Below are positions 1 through 5,059 of a stretch of DNA of 9,868 bases, in pieces; position 1 is the stretch's first letter; every line of letters starts with the position of its first letter. The DNA lies in the NCBI GenBank assembly GCA_038240295.1, contig JBBSDW010000124.1, positions 1 through 9,868 of the forward strand. The letters run 5' to 3'. The notes beneath the pieces are model-generated. The model was not told the origin of the DNA. It searched no databases and saw nothing but the letters and a program-made list of their open reading frames with translations. A program made the translations under genes and the position numbers. Origin of the DNA: JABDDM01 sp038240295. Its GTDB lineage: Bacteria > Bacteroidota > Ignavibacteria > Palsa-1295.

Positions 1-84
1 AATCAGCATCGACAATTATAAGAAAGCCACTACCCTCACACTCCAGCAACGATTAATAAAATCTCCTCTCCTGCGAAGGAGAGG
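1..84. repeat. Direct repeat, copy A (partner 308-391)
   Basis: These 84 bases recur at 308-391 with one difference (A at 32, G at 339), giving a 307-bp period. The repeat ends in a hairpin at 65-84 with 8-bp arms CCTCTCCT and AGGAGAGG. The repeat may start before the window, since position 1 already matches. The whole 1-438 stretch has no convincing gene: it holds this repeat pair and the inverted-repeat element between them. A 63-codon minus-strand frame crossing the element has no protein-like character. Confidence 0.93.
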
Positions 85-259
85 TTGGGTGAGGTTTCGT
101 AAGCGGTAGCAAATGTCACGCACAAATACAATTTCGCGCGGAGGCTGAAACCCGGAGCTGCTCGTGGGAGGAGAAATACCCTCCGCCCAGGATTTCCGCA
201 TTCTCATAACATCAAACCCGCTACCAAAACCTCACCCAACCTCTCCTTCGCAGGAGAGG
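65..259. mobile_element. 195-bp element with 33-bp perfect terminal inverted repeats (MITE/REP-like)
   Basis: Bases 65-97 and 227-259 are perfect reverse complements over 33 bp. Each arm begins at its outer end with a hairpin (8-bp stem, loop GCGA on the left and TCGC on the right), followed inward by TTGGGTGAGGTTT. The inner 129 bp encodes nothing recognisable. Size, terminal symmetry and lack of coding capacity fit a non-autonomous mobile element or a paired REP-type repeat. The CTCTCC...GGTTGGGTGAGG style of sequence resembles dispersed intergenic repeats of many bacterial genomes, from general familiarity and not from a search. No clean target-site duplication is visible, although CGATTA occurs at 50-55 and again just outside the right end at 260-265. 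Confidence 0.7.
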
Positions 260-307
260 CGATTATTTTAAAGTCGGCGTATGAAAGATCACATCGAAAG
301 ACTACAT

Positions 308-391
308 AATCAGCATCGACAATTATAAGAAAGCCACTGCCCTCACACTCCAGCAACGATTAATAAAATCTCCTCTCCTGCGAAGGAGAGG
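308..391. repeat. Direct repeat, copy B, with a single hairpin instead of the full element
   Basis: Copy B matches 1-84 at 83 of 84 bases and ends in the same hairpin (372-391). In copy A the hairpin opens the 195-bp inverted-repeat element. Here the sequence passes directly into a short AT-rich stretch (392-407) that resembles the right flank of the element (260-275; 12 of 16 bases by eye). Copy B therefore looks like the same locus with the element reduced to one 20-bp hairpin. Confidence 0.85.
372..391 (-). terminator. Possible terminator hairpin downstream of def
   Basis: This is a perfect 8-bp stem with a 4-base loop, lying 48 bp beyond the def stop codon. Read on the minus strand it is followed by AGATTTTATT, a weak T-rich tail. 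On the plus strand it is followed by CTTTTAATTT. The same hairpin occurs at 65-84 and 240-259, so it is primarily part of the repeat family. A terminator role is an inference from position only. Confidence 0.3.
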
Positions 392-438
392 CTTTTAATT
401 TAAAATCCCGAAACGAAGGAGCGTATGCGCTTCTCAGA

Positions 439-1032
439 TTACAATCGTGGTAGCTTTGTGTTCTTCGACTTTTTTGGCGCAGCGATCGTCGGCGGAGGCG
501 CCAGCGGATAATCGGTTTCGATCTCGCCGCGATTGAGCCGCGAAAGTTTACCTCGAAGGAGCGTCATCTTGAGCGGACTCAAATAATCGATGAAATATTT
601 GCCATGTAGATGATCGATCTCATGCTGGATCACCCTCGCAAGGATCTCGCCAGCCTCGATCTCGACTTCTTTGAACTGCGCATTATGAAAACGGACGCCG
701 ATCTTCTCGGGCCTGACAACATCTTCGCGAATGTCAGGCAGGCTCAGGCAGCCTTCTTCGAACACCGTTTCGCCATGCGTGCCGGTGATAACGGGATTGA
801 TCAGGACGAGCGGTTTGAGATCTTCAAAACCCTCAAAATCGGATACATCGACAATCGTCAACGCGAGCGATCTTCCAACTTGATTTGCAGCCAGCCCAAT
901 CCCTCGCGCGTTGTTCATCGTCTCGAACATAGAGACGATGAGTCCAGCAACATCGGATGAATCTTCCTCGATCTGCGAAGTCTCCTGTCGCAGCACGGGG
1001 TGATCGAAGGTATAGATAGGAAGAATCGGCAC
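439..1032 (-). CDS. def: Peptide deformylase
   Basis: This enzyme removes the N-formyl group from the initiator methionine of nascent proteins in the cytoplasm and uses a bound metal, usually Fe2+. All three family motifs are present: GIGLAANQ at residues 44-51, EGCLSLP at 93-99 (Cys95 a metal ligand) and QHEIDH at 136-141 (His137 and His141 ligands, Glu138 catalytic). At 197 aa it is near the usual 170-200, with a Pro/Lys-rich tail after residue 175 that lies outside the catalytic domain. The start is GTG at 1032. No ATG lies in frame before an upstream stop, the N-terminus MPILPIYTFDHPVLRQ fits the family, and no Shine-Dalgarno site is visible. The gene lies 97 bp downstream of tRNA-Ala on the same strand and could share its transcript. 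The usual neighbours fmt and priA are not in the window. Confidence 0.97.
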   Translation of the reverse strand: MPILPIYTFDHPVLRQETSQIEEDSSDVAGLIVSMFETMNNARGIGLAANQVGRSLALTIVDVSDFEGFEDLKPLVLINPVITGTHGETVFEEGCLSLPDIREDVVRPEKIGVRFHNAQFKEVEIEAGEILARVIQHEIDHLHGKYFIDYLSPLKMTLLRGKLSRLNRGEIETDYPLAPPPTIAAPKKSKNTKLPRL

Positions 1033-1089
1033 AAGCGGCTGAATTAGGAATGAAGAACTACGATCCGAAAGACCAAACGATAACGAAGA

Positions 1090-1124
1090 ACTTCATACTT
1101 CATAATTCATACCTCATACTTGCC
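1090..1124. repeat. Heptanucleotide tandem repeat, AYTTCAT type
   Basis: Consecutive 7-base units read ACTTCAT, ACTTCAT, AATTCAT, ACCTCAT and a decayed ACTTGCC. The array fills the spacer between the 3' end of tRNA-Ala and the start of def. On the minus strand, the direction of both genes, the unit reads ATGARKT, so any def transcript starting at the tRNA would carry it in its leader. Confidence 0.8.
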
Positions 1125-1129
1125 CCTCG

Positions 1130-1202
1130 TGGACCAGAGGGGACTCGAACCCCTCACCTCAACATTGCGAACGTTGCGCTCTACCAGATGAGCTACTGGC
1201 CC
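1130..1202 (-). tRNA. tRNA-Ala (anticodon CGC)
   Basis: The minus strand folds into a complete 73-nt cloverleaf. The 7-bp acceptor stem (GGGCCAG with CTGGTCC) contains the G3:U70 pair, the alanine identity element. The D arm is GCTC/GAGC with an 8-base loop containing GG. The anticodon stem is CAACG/TGTTG with loop TTCGCAA, so the anticodon is CGC, reading GCG. The variable loop is 5 nt and the T arm is AGGGG-TTCGAGT-CCCCT. The discriminator is A and the 3' CCA is not encoded. I see no strong promoter upstream (1203-1260). Confidence 0.96.
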
Positions 1203-1268
1203 TTCGACAATCGACAGAGAGATCACACCCTCATGCCGTATTTCAAAATTCGAACTGAAAAGGCGAAT

Positions 1269-1289
1269 TGTCGGAGTGAAGTTCCGACA
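1269..1289. repeat. Short hairpin (7-bp stem) between the secreted-protein gene and tRNA-Ala
   Basis: Bases 1269-1275 (TGTCGGA) pair perfectly with 1283-1289 around a 7-base loop. It lies about 80 bp beyond the stop of the secreted-protein gene and upstream of the tRNA. No T-run follows on either strand, so it is not a convincing terminator. Confidence 0.5.
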
Positions 1290-1318
1290 CAAAACTCTTC
1301 ACCAACGCCTTCAACGAA

Positions 1319-1343
1319 CGCATCCCACCTCAGGTGGGATGCG
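1319..1343. repeat. REP-like palindrome with 12-bp arms
   Basis: Bases 1319-1330 are the perfect reverse complement of 1332-1343 with one central base (arms CGCATCCCACCT). It sits 24 bp past the stop codon of the minus-strand secreted-protein gene. It could fold in that mRNA and protect or stop it, but there is no T-tract, so a simple dispersed intergenic palindrome is equally likely. The bases just to its right (1347-1363) resemble 116-132 inside the element of the left block. Confidence 0.7.
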
Positions 1344-1367
1344 GCTTCACGAACAAAGACTATCGGG

Positions 1368-1817
1368 TTACTTCGCTGCGGGGGTCGGACTCGTTGTGCC
1401 GGGAGCCGCCGGCGCAGAAGGAGCAACAGTAGCTGCATGGCAGGCACCTCCAGGGCAGCCCTTACCATTGCACTGCGAATGGGATACGGATGATACTGTC
1501 GCAGGAGCGGATGCGCTCGTCGATGCTCCCATCCCGGTGGCTGACGTCATTGCGGTTGCTGACGTAGCTGGCGCCATATTCGACATCGGTCCCATCGAAC
1601 GGCTGATGCCCGTATGCGGTGCCGTAATGTTGAATCGTGTCGAGCGCTGCGACGACCAGGTTGTCGCCGGTGCAGTCGGTGTCACTGTTGTAGCTGGTGC
1701 CATGGTTGCCGGAGTCTGATCGACTGCAGTCCCGGCGCCAACTGTTGCGCTGCTCTGCGCAAATGCCGATGATGCGAAGAGGAGCATGAAACACGAAGCT
1801 GCGATTGCTTTCTTCAT
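1368..1817 (-). CDS. Small exported Ala/Thr/Ser/Pro-rich protein of unknown function
   Basis: I do not recognise a family. The 149-aa product starts with a clear Sec signal peptide: MKK, a hydrophobic core, then Ala-Phe-Ala before Gln21, the likely cleavage site. The mature part is low complexity, dominated by Ala, Thr, Ser and Pro with PAT-like repeats (residues 36-52 and 82-108). A short cysteine patch follows: Cys116, Cys121, Cys126, with His127 after the last. The C-terminus is again Pro/Ala-rich. Such composition suggests an unstructured periplasmic or surface protein. The start ATG at 1817 is fixed by the signal peptide, and no Shine-Dalgarno site is visible. Two other frames are also long and open across part of this stretch, as expected for GC-rich low-complexity DNA, so only the signal peptide argues strongly for this one. 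It is divergent from the RqcH-like gene. Confidence 0.62.
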   Translation of the reverse strand: MKKAIAASCFMLLFASSAFAQSSATVGAGTAVDQTPATMAPATTVTPTAPATTWSSQRSTRFNITAPHTGISRSMGPMSNMAPATSATAMTSATGMGASTSASAPATVSSVSHSQCNGKGCPGGACHAATVAPSAPAAPGTTSPTPAAK

Positions 1818-1944
1818 AAGAATGCGTTGCTATATGTTGGAGAGTAAAAACACCCGATGCTCATTGATAGCAATAAACCGGCATCGAGCGTTCCACGTAA
1901 GGGTTTTCTCTCTGGCTTTGATCCGAACCGCCCAATTCGCATTG

Positions 1945-1952
1945 TAGCTTTG
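1945..1952 (+). promoter_or_regulatory. Candidate Bacteroidota-type -7 element (TAnnTTTG) for the rqcH-like gene
   Basis: TAGCTTTG matches the TAnnTTTG -7 consensus known from Bacteroidota and lies 26 bp before the TTG start at 1979. A TTTG at 1917-1920 could be the -33 element, but the 24-base spacing is longer than usual. This is a pattern match only, in the 161-bp divergent intergenic region 1818-1978. Confidence 0.25.
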
Positions 1953-1978
1953 CTTAATAATCAACTCACTTCGTAAGC

Positions 1979-3505
1979 TTGCTTGCAAATTATTTCACCT
2001 TAAAGTCGATCGTTCAAGAAGTTGATCGAGCGCTCCGAAGCTCGACGCTCGAACATGCCTACTGTTTCCGGCGCGACGAACTACGACTGCACTTCTCGAA
2101 CGCGCAGACGCTCATTGTGCTACTTACGCCAGTGCAGGGTGCGCTTTATCTTTCGAATAATATCGAGCGTCTGCCTAAGAAGAACGTCGTAAGTTTTTTT
2201 TCAGAACTGAACGGTCAGCCATTCATCGCTGCGAGCATCTCCGCGACCGACCGTGAGGTCACACTCTCTATTGATAGCTTCGAGCTCCGGCTGACATTCT
2301 TTGGAACGCCGAATGCTTGCTTATTTACCGGTGGCAAGTTGATCTCCTCGTTCAGAAAGGAGCGAGGAGAACGCGAAAGTCCGGCCGATACCCGAGCGAT
2401 CTCAACGCTCGATCTTCTCGGTAAGCGGCTTAGGATAGAATATGATGCGGCCGAAAAAGATGGAGAATCTGTAATATTTCTTGAACGTCTCACGTCGAAC
2501 TCCGGCGCGTGGGTTCACGAAATAAGGGGCCGGCTGTTGCTGTCGCCGATCGAACTCAAACTTGGTGTTTCGGATGCACCGCAACATTTCGAATCACCAA
2601 GCGAAGCAGTTCGCATCGTGCTCACCGAGCGTCATCACGCAGGCAAGTTCAAAGATGCGTCGCAGGAATTAGTACCGAAGCTTAAACAAGCATTCGCACG
2701 CACCGAACGCGTACTGGCCGAGATCAAACGCGCTGAGACGCATACGTCGCGTGCCGAAGATTCGATCGAGATCGGAAAAGAGATCCTTGCAAATCTTCAC
2801 GCGATCGCTCGAAGCACCTCGAGCGTAACGCTTTCAGTGATCGGTGAAGAGCGCGAGATCAAGCTCGATCCAAAACTTTCTGCATCGGAAAACGCCGAGC
2901 GCTATTTTGATCGCGCACATCGCGCAAAGGATGCTCAACTTGAACTTGCTGAGCGTCGTGACTCACTTGAAAAAGAACGCGCAACGCTTGAGCACCTCAT
3001 CGAGCGAGCAACGAATACAGTCGATACTTCGGAGATTGAAAAACTTGAGGGCGAATTTTCGCGACTGTTTGGCAAAAGCGTGTTGGGCGACACACGCGCC
3101 GAAGCATCCGACAATTCCGATCCGCTTTCGCGATTTCGTCAGTTCACCGTAGCAGGCGGCCTCCGACTCCTGATCGGAAAGAACGCCGCGCAAAATGATG
3201 ACCTCACCCTGCACGTTGCAAAGAAAGATGACATCTGGCTGCATGCGCGCGGTGTCAAAGGATCGCATGGCGTGCTTCAAAAAAAGAATCGTGACAAACC
3301 GGTGCCGAAAGAAGCGATTGAAGAAGCAGCCGCGATCACTGCTTATTTTAGCGACGCGAAGACGCAGTCACTTGCGCCGGTAAGCTTTACCGAAAAGAAA
3401 TTCGTTCGCAAACCACGCGGTGCGGCAGTGGGTGCGGTGAAGCTCGAGCGCGAGCAGGTAGTCATGGTGCGGCCGGGATTACCTGAAGATAAAAAACAGA
3501 AGTAG
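1979..3505 (+). CDS. NFACT-family ribosome quality-control protein (RqcH/Rqc2-like)
   Basis: Characterised relatives (B. subtilis RqcH, eukaryotic Rqc2/NEMF) bind stalled 50S subunits carrying peptidyl-tRNA and add C-terminal alanine tails that mark failed products for degradation. The domain order fits: a divergent NFACT-N domain (about 1-200) with the conserved Asp-Arg pair at D91-R92, a charged helical or coiled-coil segment (about 227-345) containing the LDP...NAERYF...RAHRAK core at 297-318, and a C-terminal NFACT-R (DUF814) domain (about 384-500) with DDIWLHARGVKGSH at 417-430. At 508 aa it is slightly shorter than the 560-570 of Firmicute RqcH. The start is TTG at 1979: a stop lies 18 bp upstream, no ATG occurs until near the C-terminus, and the N-terminus lines up with the family. 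No clear Shine-Dalgarno is seen. The kinase gene follows after 25 bp, suggesting one operon. Alanine tailing by this divergent member is inferred. Confidence 0.9.
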   Translation: MLANYFTLKSIVQEVDRALRSSTLEHAYCFRRDELRLHFSNAQTLIVLLTPVQGALYLSNNIERLPKKNVVSFFSELNGQPFIAASISATDREVTLSIDSFELRLTFFGTPNACLFTGGKLISSFRKERGERESPADTRAISTLDLLGKRLRIEYDAAEKDGESVIFLERLTSNSGAWVHEIRGRLLLSPIELKLGVSDAPQHFESPSEAVRIVLTERHHAGKFKDASQELVPKLKQAFARTERVLAEIKRAETHTSRAEDSIEIGKEILANLHAIARSTSSVTLSVIGEEREIKLDPKLSASENAERYFDRAHRAKDAQLELAERRDSLEKERATLEHLIERATNTVDTSEIEKLEGEFSRLFGKSVLGDTRAEASDNSDPLSRFRQFTVAGGLRLLIGKNAAQNDDLTLHVAKKDDIWLHARGVKGSHGVLQKKNRDKPVPKEAIEEAAAITAYFSDAKTQSLAPVSFTEKKFVRKPRGAAVGAVKLEREQVVMVRPGLPEDKKQK

Positions 3506-3530
3506 AACGTAACATTCATTTTCGGATCCA

Positions 3531-4463
3531 TTGAAAAAAATTGTTGCCGGTATCGAAGGCGGTGGTACAAGCACGAGATTGCTCGTGCAGATCGACGATG
3601 CCGATCCGATCTATATCGAACGTAAAGGCTCGATCAAATTTAGCGGCGGAGCGTTCGAGCAATCTGCGGCGCGACTGCTCGCACTCTTCAATCAGATCCC
3701 CGAGTTCAAACCGATGTTTTTGCGCTCGATCGCCATCGGACTCTCGGGTGCAAGCCAGCCAGCCGAACAGGAAAAATATCGCGACGCACTTCGCAAAGCG
3801 TTTGCAAATCCAACGCTGCCCATCCATCTCGAAAGCGATGCAACGCTCGCATTCCGAACAGCCGTAACGGATGATGAACCCGGAATGCTGCTTGTAGCCG
3901 GTACGGGCACTGCGCTCCTTGTACGCGATAGCAAGGAGACGATGCACCTCATGGGTGGGTGGGGTACGATCCTGGGCGACGAGGGTAGTGGCTACTGGAT
4001 CGGTGTCGAAGCATTGCGGCATGTGACGCGTGTGCTTGACAATATGCTCCCAAAGGACCGGCTGTTCCAGGCCGTGATGGAACGGATGCCGCAGGAAATT
4101 CAAGAACGGCCCCGAATGCTGAGCCGACACATCGATTCGCATTCGCTCGTCCCGTCCGAAATTGCGCCGCTCGTTTTTCTTGTTGCCTCGAGCGATAAAG
4201 TTGCGAAAAAGATTATCCAGGGCGCCGCCGAACATCTCACCAGACTCGTCCGAACCGGCCTCGCGCAATTCGACGAAGCAACCTACGCCGAACTCTATGT
4301 AACCGGCTCCATCGCAAAACAACCCGAGATGCACGCGATCCTCCAACACTCACTCCGCGATCTCCCTATCGTGCTAAGACAAGTATCCAATCAAGCCCCA
4401 ACCGAAACCGCCTTGCTCGTTGCGAAAGAAGCACTCGCTATGGGGTCGGGGAACGGGGAATAG
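3531..4463 (+). CDS. BadF/BadG/BcrA/BcrD-type ATPase, probable N-acetylglucosamine kinase
   Basis: This is an ASKHA-fold sugar kinase that probably phosphorylates an amino sugar such as GlcNAc released from cell-wall or chitin turnover. It has phosphate-1 loop GIEGGGTSTRLLV (residues 7-19), Asp103 in ESDA as likely catalytic base, phosphate-2 loop AGTGT (123-127), GGWGTILGDEGSGYWIG (142-158) typical of the GlcNAc-kinase branch, and the adenosine motif LYVTGSIA (255-262). At 310 aa it matches single-domain members (about 290-340). The start is TTG at 3531, with no alternative before the upstream in-frame stop at 3510. The last codons (GSGNGE and the TAG stop) are formed by the start of a 7-bp tandem repeat array, so the C-terminal residues are probably not ancestral. 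It follows the RqcH-like gene by 25 bp. Substrate is inferred; activators of 2-hydroxyacyl-CoA dehydratases share the fold but normally carry Fe-S cysteines not seen here. Confidence 0.87.
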   Translation: MKKIVAGIEGGGTSTRLLVQIDDADPIYIERKGSIKFSGGAFEQSAARLLALFNQIPEFKPMFLRSIAIGLSGASQPAEQEKYRDALRKAFANPTLPIHLESDATLAFRTAVTDDEPGMLLVAGTGTALLVRDSKETMHLMGGWGTILGDEGSGYWIGVEALRHVTRVLDNMLPKDRLFQAVMERMPQEIQERPRMLSRHIDSHSLVPSEIAPLVFLVASSDKVAKKIIQGAAEHLTRLVRTGLAQFDEATYAELYVTGSIAKQPEMHAILQHSLRDLPIVLRQVSNQAPTETALLVAKEALAMGSGNGE

Positions 4464-4539
4464 GTAACAGGGAATAGGTAACAGGGAATAGGTAACAGGG
4501 AATAGGTAATAGGTAACAGGGAATAGGTAACAGCGAACG
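4449..4539 (+). repeat. Heptanucleotide tandem array, GGKAAYA type, 13 units
   Basis: Thirteen head-to-tail 7-base units run from 4449 to 4539. The first is GGGAACG, followed by alternating GGGAATA and GGTAACA, with one extra GGTAATA at 4505, and a decayed GCGAACG last. The alternation makes a 14-bp higher-order period, broken once by the single 7-bp insertion. The first two units contain the final codons and the TAG stop (4461-4463) of the kinase gene. The form recalls the short tandemly repeated repetitive (STRR) heptamers known from cyanobacteria. There are no spacers, so it is not a CRISPR array. Confidence 0.97.
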
Positions 4540-4578
4540 GTGGGAAGATTGGTGGGGCTTTAACTCTGATTGGAAGAA

Positions 4579-4611
4579 GTCATCCTGAGCCCGACGAAGG
4601 ATCTTATCCTT
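4579..4611. repeat. Intergenic repeat fragment, GTCATCCTGAGC type, with hairpin
   Basis: GTCATCCTGAGC at 4579-4590, followed by CGAAGGATCTT, is a form I recognise from dispersed intergenic repeats of many genomes. Its right end forms a perfect hairpin, AAGGAT-CTT-ATCCTT (4597-4611). An 11-base relative (GTCATTCTGAG) occurs on the minus strand at 6691-6701 in the other repeat-rich gap. It could stop plus-strand transcription after the kinase gene but has no T-tract. Confidence 0.55.
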
Positions 4612-4639
4612 CTGTAGCCTGAAGATCGATGTTCCCCAC

Positions 4640-4910
4640 GCCGCAGCGGCCGTCTATGTATAGCCCCACGCGGAAGCGTGGGGTAAACGCTGGTATGTTT
4701 TGTCCACGCCGCCGCGCGGCCGACGATCAGATTATCCGTTGACGAAAAATCGCAGGACGGCCGCGATGCGGCGTTCAATCCCAAACGTATCCCAAACCCT
4801 CGCGCTTCCGCACGGGGCTAAATATGGACGACCGCGCTGCGGTGCACAGGGGATCGGAGCCGGTGAAGAAACGCCGGTATGTCTCGAGCCTGCGCCGCAG
4901 CGCGGCCGTC
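4640..4910. repeat. Mosaic of five 17-bp GCCGCnnCGCGGCCGTC motifs in both orientations
   Basis: The long gap between the convergent kinase and FAD-dehydrogenase genes (4464-5059) has no convincing gene. A 15-17-bp motif occurs five times: 4640-4654 (+, two bases shorter), 4708-4724 (+), 4756-4772 (-), 4827-4843 (-) and 4894-4910 (+). Next to the first copy is TATAGCCCC...GGAAGCG (4659-4683). An inverted, diverged counterpart lies between copies three and four (about 4788-4826). The motif itself is an imperfect palindrome. Short open frames crossing this stretch are rich in Arg, Pro and Ala, as expected from repeat DNA. Confidence 0.8.
4664..4683. repeat. Perfect 8-bp hairpin CCCCACGC-GGAA-GCGTGGGG
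   Basis: Bases 4664-4671 pair fully with 4676-4683 around a GGAA loop (a GNRA-type tetraloop when transcribed). It is part of the mosaic repeat block downstream of the kinase gene. It would fold stably in RNA read from either strand, but no T-run follows on either side, so it is listed as a structured repeat, not a terminator. Confidence 0.75.
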
Positions 4911-4983
4911 CGCGCATTACCCCACGTGGTCACGTCGTGCAGACACATCAGTATCGGCGCCATCCCACACAACCGCCTCCCAA

Positions 4984-5010
4984 CTCCCGCCTTCAAAATG
5001 CGGGGGCTTT
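4984..5010 (+). terminator. Weak terminator-like hairpin in the convergent gap
   Basis: CTCCCGC (4984-4990) pairs with GCGGGGG (5000-5006) with one G-T pair and a 9-base loop, followed by CTTTCATTT. It could stop residual plus-strand transcription before the opposing FAD-dehydrogenase gene. The large loop and interrupted T-tract keep this uncertain. Confidence 0.3.
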
Positions 5011-5059
5011 CATTTAATGCGGCGTGGTCAGCGGTGGCTAAAAAACAATGAAGATCCTC

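Noticed and set aside
1..438. Intact insertion sequence or integron site
   Set aside because: The interior of the inverted-repeat element is only 129 bp and encodes no transposase; no integrase or attachment-site structure is visible.
1050..1719. Plus-strand open frames across the tRNA and the secreted-protein gene
   Set aside because: One crosses the tRNA gene, and both are antisense to a frame beginning with a textbook signal peptide.
3516..4349. Long minus-strand open frame (277 codons) opposite the kinase gene
   Set aside because: It is antisense to a gene with all kinase motifs in order and has no recognisable domain; biased codon use of the real gene keeps the opposite frame open.
4449..4539. 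CRISPR array
   Set aside because: The units are 7 bp, head to tail and without spacers; no cas gene is nearby.
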